Assembly (NCBI GenBank): GCA_015501595.1
Contig: JADNRX010000058.1
Coordinates: forward strand, 124,001-188,000
Source of the DNA: Hymenopellis radicata
Lineage: Eukaryota > Basidiomycota > Agaricomycetes > Agaricales > Physalacriaceae
DNA: 64,000 bases
Direction: 5' to 3'
In this document: positions 44,826 to 55,780 of the stretch, piece by piece
How positions within the stretch are numbered: position 1 is the stretch's first letter
Layout of the letters: each line of letters begins with the position of its first letter
The notes under the pieces: generated by a model
What the model saw: the letters and a program-made list of their open reading frames with translations, nothing else
What the model was told of the DNA's origin: nothing
Database searches by the model: none
Position numbers and translations under genes: made by a program

Positions 44826-46646
44826 ATGTTCCCTTGTCTCCAAGCGCATCCCGCCTCGTCCGACCCTCCGCGCCACCACGTGAGTAGCGTTGCTCGGCAC
44901 ATTCATGGCTGGTCATGGCAGGCTGTGAGTGGCGATAATATTCAAGGTGTCATACACTAACTTGGTTTCATAGTTCCCTGTCGGGATGGGTACCGGCGCT
45001 GTGTACATCACACTATCTGGCATACATAACCACCCGTCATGGTTGACGACTGTGGAAACGGTGTTCTACTCTCTGAGCATCGTGATTTTCGCATTCAATG
45101 TTTTGATGCTATCCCTCCAAGTCACTTGTGCGTTATCTATTCTCCATTCTTCCGTGTTACCGACGCCTTCCAAGTCTATCCCAGCCGGACATGGAGACTA
45201 ATAAAACATCCGGTGGAAGGGACCTTCATACCACTCATGGTCCGCATATGCGACGTATCCGGCTCGCTTCGACTCACGGCTCTTCTAGGTCTTATGCCTA
45301 GCCACCATCATCATAGGCACCATCAATTACGCGCATTCGAGTCCTCAGCTCAGCTACATTCTATTCTGGTACATTGTTTCTCCGGATACGCCTCGTACAC
45401 CTCTCACGTTCCCCAGGGTATACGTAGCACTCTCCCTCGCGGTCTGCTTCCCGATGCTTATGATCTGGTTTGGCCGACCTCATGATTTGACACACTTCAC
45501 TCCCGCCTATGCATTTTTGGTGCGTTCGCGACTTTGTCTGGAGGACTGCGTGGCGGTGACTATTACCCGTTTCTAGATCTTCCCGATGGTACGCCACAAC
45601 TGCATGTACATAGCGCCGTCTGACTAACATGATGCAGATGCTTGTTGGTGTCATTTCCTTCAACGTTCTATCTGTACTGGACCCTTCAGATGGGAAATCA
45701 ATGGGTGTCCTGCTTGTAGGGTACTTCTTCCAAGGTATGTATTGACCTCTCTAACTGTTCTACGATATTAATAGTCCACTCAGGACTCGGGTTCTTCATG
45801 ACATTCTTCTATATCTGCATATACGTTATGAAGTGAGTTGTATTTCGAATTGCGCCACTGACTAATGAAAGGTATTAGAATCATGCAAACCGGTATTTAT
45901 GATGGTCATGAAGCAAACAGCGCATTCATCGTCTGCGGTCCTCCGGGATTCACGACTTTGGCCTTGATTCATCTGGGCGAGGAATCGAAAAAGATGTATG
46001 CGCTACTCGTCCCTTCGAGCTCCAGTCATGCTGATCCGTTTCAGTCTGGCGTATCATCAAGACCTTGGATTAGATGGACGTATCTGGTACTCCGCCAACG
46101 TCCTAGCTGCCTTGATGCTCTACGGATTAGCTGTATACTTTTTCGTGTTCGACGTATTGCCATACGCGAACAAGTTACACAAGCAGAGGCAAGGTCTACA
46201 TGAAATACTAGGATGTCCGTGTTCTTGTTCTGTAGTACCGCCGGCGCGTTGCTTATGATGTCTTTCTTTCTCTAGATTGGGCTCTCACATTCCCGAACGT
46301 TGGGTGGATCTCCGCCACGCGCGGGTTAGGCGACGCATTCGATTTTCACGCGCTTTACACTATCCACCTTGTAATGACGGTTATCGTTTGTGTCATATGG
46401 GGTGTACTCGCTGTGCTGACAGCGCTCGCGTTCTGGCGGGGAAAGATACTGAAGTCCTCGCCGGAAGATGTTCTCAAAGATACCCGGACAAGGATCAGGG
46501 CAGAGAGGGATGTTGAAAAGGCACAGAGTGGGTCGGAAGCAGCGAGTTTGAAAGTGCATCAACAGTCGCGCTCTGCGTCCCCTCCGGTTGTGCAGAATTT
46601 TTATTTGTTGAATGAGGATCCGAGGACCTCTAGTTACTTGCCGTGA
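44826..46646 (+). CDS. TDT-family (Mae1/TehA/SLAC1-like) anion transporter, tandem copy 1
   Basis: Start MFPCLQAHPASSDPPRHH; exon 1 ends IHGWSWQA and exon 2 opens FPVGMGTGAVYITL, the family entry motif. The ten-helix fold follows: TVETVFYSLSIVIFAFNVLMLSLQ, YPSRTWRLIKHPVEGTFIPLMV, LATIIIGTINYA, WVYVALSLAVCFPMLMIWFGRPHDL, FTPAYAFLIFPMMLVGVISFNVL, LGFFMTFFYICIYVMK, GHEANSAFIVCGPPGFTTLALI, IWYSANVLAALMLYGLAVYFFVFDVLPYANKL, WALTFPNVGWISATRGLGDAFDF, then HLVMTVIVCVIWGVLAVLTALAFW. The charged tail reads KSSPEDVLKDTRTRIRAERDVEKAQ. The family includes malate/sulfite exporters of the plasma membrane; the substrate is unknown. The intron before VGWIS, present in copies 2 and 3, is cleanly missing here. 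Frame intact. Confidence 0.87.
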
Positions 46647-47329
46647 GTCTGTTGTTCTACTATTTAGATTTTGTGGTGGACCTAGAGTACTTTTTATAGA
46701 AGGTAGATCCGATTAGATGCTTTAAAATATAGACCGCCGTATACCCTCAAAAGTAAGTAGCTCATCAATGGCTCAGCTATGCCGTGGCAGAACGCTTGGA
46801 CGAATTATGATGACAAGTCCTGACTAGTCCTCACTCCGCTTCGCTACGTCCTGGGTATGTTACACATATAAAGCACTTCTTCGTTACCGCAGAAACGGCG
46901 GTAACGCCTTCTTGCCCTGCTAAAATAATGGCTTTTGACGGCTGGCGTTTCTACGCTCGATCGGGATGAAAGTTGCCCGATCGGGTAACCACTTCCTCTC
47001 TTGTCAACGCTCACTCTGCTCACTCGCGTCGAGTCGCGCGTGAGCAGATTTGCTGACATGACTTGCCGGGCTTCCTGACGCCGTCCACACCGACTTGAAG
47101 ATCTTGTCTTCGCGAGAGAGACATGCCACGCGAATGCTTCCCGCCCTAATGAGCGCGGAAATGCTCGTCTGACATGAGCGTCCGACTAGATATCGTGGTC
47201 CGCGCGACACAGGGACTTCTCACATGCTGTGGCGGGCATTTGGCTACTGGCGCTCGGGAACACGAGAAATCATAACAACGGCCTACTGATCAGTGACGAG
47301 CTGTATTTACACTGAGGAGCAGACGCGAA

Positions 47330-47600
47330 CGATCCTACAGGAGGAGGGTTGGAAGAAGCCTGTAGGATCAGACACGAACAATCCTACAGGAGTAGTGGAA
47401 TGAGCCTACAGGAGGGGTGGAAGAAGCCTGTAGGAACTTTCAAGCAGGAGCAGAACGTGTGAACATATCTGCAGGGACTTCTGCTATAGGAGCACTCAGA
47501 AGGTCCTACAGTAGCATTGGGTGAGTGTATTTTTAGGATCGCTTGATTGAACCTATAGGAGCAATGGAGTGACCCTACACTGACAGGAGCCTGGCAGGCC
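47330..47600. repeat. Cluster of TCCTACAGGA-like short repeats in both orientations
   Basis: Between TDT copies 1 and 2, cctacaggag and its complement ctcctgtagg (or close variants) recur about eight times in 270 bp, for example near 47333, 47358, 47382, 47403, 47427 and 47499. The core is nearly palindromic. Single similar motifs occur in both duplication arms (29411, 29455, 29545 and mirror positions) and at 32585 and 58331. Nature unknown. Confidence 0.5.
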
Positions 47601-47683
47601 CGCAACGAACCGACAGCCGGCGCGTGCAGGACTGCTCCGCGTGCCCGCTAAATTTGCTCATTAATAGTCGTTCTGTGGACGCC

Positions 47684-47690
47684 TATATAG
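47684..47690 (+). promoter_or_regulatory. TATA box of TDT transporter copy 2
   Basis: TATATAG in a block duplicated from upstream of copy 1, 50 bp before the ATG at 47740. Confidence 0.55.
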
Positions 47691-47739
47691 CTTTGCATGG
47701 CTATCGCTCTGGCCTATCCTAACTAACACCCCACTTAAG

Positions 47740-49883
47740 ATGTTCCCTTGTCTACAGGCGCATCCCGCCTCGTCTGATTCAGACCCTCCCCGCCACCACG
47801 TGAGTAGTGTTGCTCGGCACATTCATGGCTGGTCATGGCAGGCTGTGAGTGGCGATAATATTCAAGGTGTCATACACTAACTTGGTTTCGTAGTTCCCTG
47901 TCGGGATGGGTACAGGCGCGGTGTACATCACACTATCTGGGATACATAACCACCCGTCTTGGTTGACGACTGTGGAAACGGTGTTCTACTCTCTGAGCAT
48001 CATGATTTTCGCATTCAATGTTTTGATGCTATCCCTTCAAGTCAATTGTGCGTTATCTACCTGCCATTCTTTCCGTATTACCGACGCCTTTGAAGTCTAT
48101 CCCAGCCGGACATGGAGACTAATAAACCATCCGGTGGAAGGGGCTTTCATACCACTAATGGTCCGCGCGCATATAATGCGACGTATCCGGCTCGCTTCGA
48201 CTCACGGCTCTTCTAGGTCTTATGCCTGGCCACCATCATCATAGGCACCATCAATTACGCGCATTCGAGTCCTCAGCTCAGCTACATTCTATTCTGGTAC
48301 AATGTTTCTCCGGATACGCCTCGTACGCCGCTCACGTTCCCTAGGGTATACGTAGCACTCTCCCTCGCGGTCTGCTTCCCGATGCTTATGATCTGGTTTG
48401 GTCGACCTCATGATCTGACACACTTTACTCCCGCCTATGCATTTTTGGTGCGTTCTCGACTTTGTCTGGAGGACTGTGTGGCGCTGACTATTACCCGCTT
48501 CTAGATCTTCCCGATGGTACGCCACAACCGCATGTACACGGCGCCGTCTGACTAATATGATGTAGATGCTTGTTGGCGTCATTTCTTTCAACGTTCTATC
48601 TGTACTGGACCCTTCAGATGGGAAATCAATGGGCATCTTGCTTTTTGGGTATTTTTTCCAAGGTATGTATTGACTTCTCTAATCGGTCTGCGATATTAAT
48701 CGTCGTCATCCAGGACTCGGGTTTTTCATGACATTCTTCTATATCTGTATATACGTTATGAAGTGAGTTGGATTTCGAATTGCACCACTGACTAACGAAA
48801 CGTACTAGAATCATTCAAACTGGTATCTATGACGGTCATGAAGCAAACAGCGCATTCATCGTCTGCGGTCCTCCGGGATTCACGGCTTTGGCCTTGATTC
48901 GTCTGGGCGAGGAATCGAAAAATATGTATGCGCCACCCGTACCTAGCTCCCGTCATGCTGATCCGGTTCAGTCTGGCGTATCATCCAGACCTTGGATTAG
49001 ATGGAAGCGTCTGGTACTCCGCCAACGTCCTAGCTGCCTTGATGCTCTACGGATTAGCTGTATACTTTTTCGTGTTCGACGTATTGCCATACACGAGCAA
49101 GTTAGATAAGCAGAGGCAAGGTCTACATGACATATTAGGATGTTCGTGTTTTTGTTCTGTAGTATCGTCGGCGCGTTGCTTATGATGTCTTTTCTTCTTC
49201 AGATTGGGCTCTCACATTTCCGAACGGTGCGAAGGCATTTTCCTCGACGATTGCGGCCCATTGACGCTCTTTTAGTTGGGTGGATCTCCGCCACGCGCGG
49301 GTTAGGCGACGCCTTCGATTTTCACGCGCTTTACACTATCCACCTTGTAATGACGATTATCGTCTGTGTCATATGGGGTGTACTCGCTGTGTTGACAGCG
49401 CTGGCGTTCTGGCGGGGAGAGATACTGAAGTCCTCGCCGGAAGATGTCCTCAAAGATACCCGGACGAGGTTCAAGGCGGAGAGGGATGTTGAAAAGGCAC
49501 AGAGTGTGTCGGAAGCAGCGAGATTGAACGTGCATCAACAGTCGCGCGCTCCGTCGAAGTCCTCGCCGGAAAGTGTCCTCAAAGATACCCGGTCAAGGAT
49601 CAAGGCAGAGAGGGATGTTGAAAATGCGGCAGCAGCGAGTTTGAAAGTGCCTCAACAATCGCGCGCTCCGTCGAAGTCCTCGCCGGAAAGTGTCCTCAAA
49701 GATACCCGGTCAAGGATCAAGGCAGAGAGGGATGTTGAAAATGCGGCAGCAGCGAGTTTGAAAGTGCCTCAACAATCGCGCGCTCCGTCCCTTCCGGTGG
49801 TGCAGAGTTTTTATTCCCCAAACCTATGGTGGAGCGTACTAATATCGTGGATGCCTTCACGATTAGGATCCGAGGACCTCTAG
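47740..49883 (+). CDS. TDT-family anion transporter, tandem copy 2 with expanded C-terminus
   Basis: Nearly identical to copy 1 over exons, introns and flanks (copy unit about 2 kb, 44740-46770 against 47640-49990). It has the same fold and motifs (FPVGMGTGAVYITL, CGPPGFTALALI, WALTFPNVGWISATRG). Differences: two extra residues in the N-tail (SDSDPP), the 49-nt intron 49227-49275 inside FPN-VGW that copy 1 lacks, and a C-terminal cytosolic tail lengthened by 117-bp (39-residue) repeats (KSSPESVLKDTRSRIKAERD...). The tail ends differently (FYSPNLWWSVLISWMPSRLGSEDL). Frame intact. The substrate is unknown; malate, sulfite or related anions are typical. Confidence 0.85.
49434..49787 (+). repeat. 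In-frame 117-bp tandem repeats in TDT copy 2 C-terminus
   Basis: Units 49554-49670 and 49671-49787 appear identical base for base; a diverged first unit lies just before (about 49434-49553) and corresponds to the single unit of copy 1. Each encodes 39 residues, charged and helical (LKDTRSRIKAERDVENAAAASLKVPQQ). 117 is divisible by 3, so the frame is kept. Confidence 0.85.
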
Positions 49884-50857
49884 TTACTTGCATTGTTCTA
49901 CAATTTAGATATTGTGGTGGAACTAGACGGTAGATCCGATTAGATGCTTTAAAATATAGACCGCCTTATGCCCTCAAAAGTGGCTCATCAATGCCTCAGC
50001 AATGAGTCTTGGCTGGACGCGAACATGACGCAGAGGCGAACCCGGAGTCCGATCTTTCCCTGAAGCCTATGGCAAACATGTACAAAAAAACCTTCACGCC
50101 AACTTTCTGCCTCCCAGTGCCCACATTCGATCTGAATGCTAGGTTACTGCAGACGATGCGGACGATTTTTGCAGGTTTCTCCAAGATTTCATGTGCTTGA
50201 CACGTATCGGGCACATCGGTTACCTATTCCACGATCTACTTGATTGCTCATGCGGTCACGAACAAGAACCGCGCGCCACCGACTTGTATCTGCACCACCT
50301 TCTGCACTTCTAGCCATTTCAGTCTGAAGCGCTTGGCGCTCGATCCCTGTCGACTATCAGGTGCAGGCACTCAGTCCGTCATTCACTGCTCAGCTTGTGA
50401 ATCCTCGTCAAGCAGACACCCTGCCTCGTGTGGTACTGGAAGGGTATTCCGAGCTCCTTATACAGCCTTGGAAAGATTGCAGAATTCGCGGGGGTCCCTC
50501 AATTTTACGCACAGCCCATTAGCTTCCTTCCGTGCTGCGCAGTCCGAGTTGAAAAGAAGCGCACATATCTTAATTTAGTCTGACGCAACTCGGGCTACAG
50601 ATACCTATGCGCGTTGTCCAGCCTTGGCACCGTCGAAGCCTGTCCCTTGGCCACCACATTGGGGTGCTTTTGGCTTCCGACTAGCTTCACCCAAGCTCGA
50701 GCAGTGGAGTCGCTTGGTGGTTTTATTGCGGGAGATTTTTACATGCTATTTTTGGCTACACCCAACAACCCTCGGATCTGCTACTCGTACTTGACTCCTT
50801 TCCTACTTGACCGTTCTCTCTCTTCTCTTTCTCCCCCCTTCCCTTTCTCTTCCCGGC
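49884..50857. other. Intergenic before TDT copy 3
   Basis: About 970 bp. The first 100 bp belong to the duplicated 3' flank of copies 1 and 2. After that no gene, repeat or clear regulatory motif is visible; a pyrimidine-rich stretch (50810-50855) lies right before the ATG of copy 3, as is common in fungal promoters. Confidence 0.4.
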
Positions 50858-52759
50858 ATGTATCAATTTGTAGAAATCCGACTTACTGACGCGTCCAACC
50901 CGCCTCATTCGTCCAACAAGCCACTCTCCGATGTGCGGACTGTAAACTGTTTTCAACGTCGCATACATGGCTGGTCATGGCAAGCCGTACGTGTATCGTT
51001 ACTTCTATGAACGCACTGTTGAATACCATTCCAGTTTCCCATCGGGATGGGAACAGGCGCCGTCTATGTGACTCTTGGAGCTCTTCAATACCATCCCGCC
51101 CCCTTGACTACTGTAGAAATCTGCTTCTACTTTTTGAACATGGCCCTCTTCCTTTTTAATACTACAATGCTCTCCCTGCAGGCCTTCAGTGAGCTATCTT
51201 CGCTCGAAATATCGCAGATTCGACAATTTAACGCTGTCAGTGTATCCTCGGCAAGCTTGGAGGTTAATACAAGACCCCGTCAAAGGCATATTCGTTCCGC
51301 TCTTTGTGTGTAGGATAGCACTGGTCTGCAACCGCGCTCTGATCATGCGTTTAGGTGCTGTCTTTTGCGACAATTATCATTGGAACGATAAATTATGCTG
51401 TTCCCAGCGGTAATGTTGGAATAGAGTTTATTTATACCTTGTTTTGGTACGCCGCAGTAACCATGCTTCGCTCGCGCCTCCCTAATTCATTCATGTTCAA
51501 CACAGGGTTTATGTCACCCTCTCTGTTGCTGTCTGCTTCCCCATGTTAATGATATGGTTCAACAAGCCTCATGATATAGGACAATTTACGCCTGCATATG
51601 CCTTCTTGGTACTATCGTCTCTTCTGTGTCGTGTTCCATATCTCATGTGACCACCGACAGATATTCCCAATGGTGAGGTCGTACTGCGGACATGATACAA
51701 TCGGCTAACGAAGACGCGCAGATGCTAGTGGGTGTAATCGCGTTCAAGGTACTGGAAGTGCTCGATCCCCAGGACCAGCGAGCTTTGGGAGTTCTCTTCG
51801 TTGGATATTTCTTTCAAGGTATGAAACCTTCTGGAGGCTTTCGCGTGCCACTCATCATTCGTCAAGGCATCGGCTTCTTTATGACGTTTTTCTATCTCGG
51901 TATCTACATGGTTCGGTGAGTGAATTAGCATAACGAATCAAGTCTTGACTAATGCCTCGTCCACGTATAGCGTTATGATGGTTCGTCCTTCATACCTTCC
52001 GCAACCTCGATCGCAATAGACATGTTCTTCCAGACTGGTTTTCTGGATGGACACCAAGCCAATGGCGCATTCGTTGCGTGTGGTCCTCCTGGCTTTACCG
52101 CGCTCGCCTTGATAAAGCTGGGCAAAGCTGCTGAGGCCATGTATGTCCTACATTCCGTTTCCTTGTCGTTGACTGATGTCTAAAACAGCTTCTCAGCTCG
52201 GGACGATGGGGGGCTATTCGAGGATGTCGGTCGGATCTGGTTCCAAGCGAGTGTCCTTGCGGCTCTTATGCTCTACGGACTGGCCGTGTTCTTTTTCATT
52301 TTTGCTGTCCTGCCTTACTGGTTCAAGGTGCACAAGCACTTGAACGAAATCTTGGGATGTAAGCGACATTGTTCTGTTCGTTAAGGCGCTCACTTAACCT
52401 CCGATTCCAGGCTGGGCTTTGACCTTTCCCAACGGTACGTGACCATTATCCTTGTGCTGAGTTGTGTTTCTCATTTGTGTGATTCAGTTGGCTGGATCAA
52501 CACAACCAGACTCCTCAGTGACCTCTTCCAAATCAGGTTTCTCAACGTCGTTCACACCACCATGGTCGTTTTTATCTGCATCACTTGGATTGTTCTTTTC
52601 AGCCTGACCGTGGTCGCGTTCTGTCGAGGGTTGATCTTCAACGCAACACCAGAAGATGTCCTCCAGGAGGCGTCAACTCAGAAGAGACTACCCCTGGGAG
52701 ACATAGAAAAGCAGCAACTGCCTAGTCGTTTTTCCTCTTCAGTAACCTTGGTGAACTGA
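50858..52759 (+). CDS. TDT-family anion transporter, copy 3 (diverged paralog)
   Basis: Start MYQFVEIRLTDASNPP at 50858. It shares the exon plan of copies 1 and 2: RRIHGWSWQA, FPIGMGTGAVYVTLGAL, YPRQAWRLIQDPVKGIFVPLFV, SFATIIIGTINYAVPSG, WVYVTLSVAVCFPMLMIWFNKPHDI, FTPAYAFLIFPMMLVGVIAFKVLEV, IGFFMTFFYLGIYMVR, TGFLDGHQANGAFVACGPPGFTALALIKLG, IWFQASVLAALMLYGLAVFFFIFAVLPYWFKVHKHLNEILG, WALTFPNVGWINTTR, and FICITWIVLFSLTVVAFCRG. The tail (TPEDVLQEASTQKRLPLGDIEKQ) is short, without the repeat seen in copy 2. It keeps the intron in FPN-VGW (52435-52487). Protein divergence is high, so this is the older paralog. Frame intact with about ten introns. Confidence 0.87.
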
Positions 52760-53145
52760 AACACATTCCTTCTTACTATCCCCTCTCTTGGTATTTTCTT
52801 GACTAATTCCTTGTAGCAAAGGACGCATAGACTAGCATATTCCGGACATATACGTACTCTCTCTTTTTTTTGGTGGACACAGTTACTTTGTTTAGTGACC
52901 GTAAGTAGAACTAGTACGTGACGCGTGGCGGTACAAGGAAATGATTATCTTGTCAGCGGAGTGGTCATTATCTGTGCTACCATTCTCGGGGCTACCACTA
53001 CCAGTACATGAGTAGGAGGACTCAGGACACGCCGTCTGTCCACTGTCAACAGATCGACACGTGATGCCATTATGTTCGGATGCCGGACCGCGAGTTGGTG
53101 TCAAGTTCACAGCCTCCATCACCAACATGAGCTCACACTCGTTCA

Positions 53146-55097
53146 ATGTCCGTCGAGACTCCTACGCAGGAAACAGATACACATAATGCAGAAGCTTCGG
53201 AAGAGACTCCCCTGCTACGCCCTGCGCTAGAGGCGAATGAAGTCGCGCGTACAGGCAAGGTTAGCTCGTAAGCATTCGACCACCGATTGCGCGACGACCA
53301 ATTCTGACCCGTCAACTTCCAGACTGACGCCTATCGTCATTCTCTACTCGGTTCATGTATGTTTCGGACTGAATTTTCTCTGAAGACAACAACATCTGAA
53401 TGAGGAATCATGTAGCTCGGCCTCTACGTCTACTTCATTCCATTCTATCTCACCAACAACTGGAAGTACTACTCTTATGGCTCTGATAGTCATATCGGTC
53501 TCTGTAGGTCGTCTGCGCCTTCTGGCACAGTCCCATTCTAACTTGAAGCGGGGCAGACATGAGTGCTCTCCAAAGCTTGACCAGCCTGATCACTATCACA
53601 TGGTGGGCGGGCCTGAGCGATGCGCATGGCAGGAAACCCGTCCTGCTCATCAATATAGCAGGCTATATCCTAACGTGAGTTATTCCCTGGGCTTTGTTTA
53701 TTTTACGAGTTTACCTGGCTGGCAAATCGAAGGAGCGCATTTTATGTGTTCATCGACCATCTCGGGTGGACGCAATGGCCCGTACTGCTTCTCATGTCCG
53801 TATTTCAAGGGTCCTTTGGGGGCTACGTTGTGTTCTATGCTCTCGTACATGCATATATAACTGAAAGCACTGCGCCCGAATTTCGGTAGGTCCTGTAACT
53901 GCCAACATTTTTACAATCTTTACTGACTATGTGATGAATATAGTGCGAGCGTGTTCAGCGCTGTCTACGGAACAGTCTTTCTCGTCACCGGGCTTACATA
54001 TTGCGTAGGCTTTCTTCTCACCCTCCACAAGATGCGCCGTTCAAGTTATTAATCACAGGTGTGCATTCTCTGCACCGTAGGTATCTGGGGTACCATAGAG
54101 CCTCCTGAACATGGAACGCCTTTCAAATGGAGCGCTGCAGTCCTGGCCTTTGCGCTGTTTGTTACGGAATCCGACTTGCCAGAGTCAATGGCATCAGGCT
54201 CACCAGAAGATACACCATCAGTGGAGAATTGTTGGTCATTTTCGACTCTGGCCGCTACTTTCTGTACGCGCAATGTACTTGTCTCCGGGCTTTCCTTGTT
54301 CTTCTACTCCTTGACTGTGGTGGGTCTCTGGATCCGATCTACTCCCCCCCCCAATTCACATCTATGATTGTAGCCTTTCGTACTTGTCAAGATAGTATAC
54401 GGGATGGACTCCCTTCGTGACACCTCAGTAGGTTAAAAGCAACTGCGTGAACTTGCACATCACTGATTGCCCGGTACATAGTACTATTGGTATCCTTTCT
54501 TCCCACCGGGGGTTTTCTGCGTAGGTCTTCTTGTTGGTTATCCATGTGCGTTCTAGGCCGTTGCCTTGTTTATCTATTAATTTACCTTGACAGGGATTTC
54601 TTTCTTGTGTCAGCGCAAGGTTGGAACGACACGAAAGGCAACCACTCGTCTTACCATTGCTCTTGCTCAATCGAGTGTCTTCATCGACGCAATATGCAGT
54701 ATCGTCGTGGTCGTTGTGCCTCGAAGACTCGCAGTCCTTCGCCTCGTGTTTGCTTCTATATCTTTCCTTCCTATCGGCGTCAATGCTTGTCTGTTGGCCC
54801 TTGTCTCGATGTCAGTGGACAGCCGGCACTATGGGTTAGTCTTCGGTATGATGGCGGTGATACAAGATATCACAATCACAGCGTCGGTGAGTCACTCCGA
54901 GTTTCGAGTTTGTTTGTCTTCCCGAATAACGATTTGATGAACAGCTGGCCACGGTGGCGACCATTTACTTGACCATCGCCAATGCGGGTTATTCCGATGT
55001 GTATCCGATACTGAGGATATTCTATGGATTCATGATAGCATCTCTTGTCATGTCCGGGGCAGTGCTATGGGCGTACAGGTATCCACTTACAGGTTGA
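53146..55097 (+). CDS. Major facilitator superfamily transporter (MFS_1, PCFT/TetA-like)
   Basis: Start MSVETPTQETDTHNAEASEETPLLRPA carries a dileucine-like ETPLL sorting motif common in vacuolar/endosomal MFS proteins. Then LTPIVILYSVHLGLYVYFIPFYL, LYMSALQSLTSLITITWWAGLSDAHGRKPVLLINIAGYIL (motif A, GLSDAHGRKP), WPVLLLMSVFQGSFGGYVVFYALVHAYITESTAPEFRASVFSAVYGTVFLVTGLTY, a middle part, then TIALAQSSVFIDAICSIVVVVVPR, LVFASISFLPIGVNACLLALVSM, YGLVFGMMAVIQDITITA, TIYLTIANAGYSDVYPILRIFYGFMIASLVMSGAVLWAYRYPLTG (stop 55095-55097). Exons between 54010 and 54590 are poorly resolved (a C9 run sits at 54346-54354), so the central loop is uncertain. The substrate is unknown. Confidence 0.75.
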
Positions 55098-55780
55098 AAC
55101 GGGTACCACGCCACGCCGAGTTCACGTTGTTGGAACACTCGGAGTTCACTCAGCTCGGACTGTTGTACTACTTTGATACTCGTCATAGAATCTGGGGCCA
55201 AGATTTGCAGATTGAAACACCCAGCCTGCAGGACCATCTTAATTGGTGGCGCGCTTTGTAATATGAGATGCGTTACTGCGCTGTCGTGATTTCTGTCGGA
55301 CAATATGTTGCCAATGCCATGAGGAAGACTTATCCTAGACTCCTACTGCCCAAAAGACCTTTCGAAGGTGAGGCGGGCCGCACCCGCTCCGCATGTGAAG
55401 GATCCCCACGTTCCTGTGCCTCCGGTCGAGGTTCGAGGTTCATGCCCGTTATCAATGATGCCATGAATGATGAATGAGGCGCGGGGTGAGGTGGATGCAT
55501 TGTTTCCGTGTACATGCATCCCGTACGTGTTATAAACGTTGTTGGCACTGCCCCGCTATCATGCCTGCAGACAGCCTGCAGCCTACTGCAGTCAACAGCA
55601 GACCAAGACAGTGCCATACCGCCGTTGGGCAAGTTGAGATAACGCGCGAGAAATTGAAATAGGAAATTATCTGATTCAGCACGGTCATCTAATAATACCA
55701 CACGCGCTTTGCGGCAGCTTCAGCTTAGCCCTGCACCATCTTTATCTCTTACCACCACCACGACCTGCTCCCCCTTCATT
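55098..55780. other. Intergenic between the two MFS genes
   Basis: 683 bp. No gene seen. An imperfect gcctgcag-type repeat lies at 55563-55592. It presumably holds the promoter of the downstream MFS gene. Confidence 0.35.
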
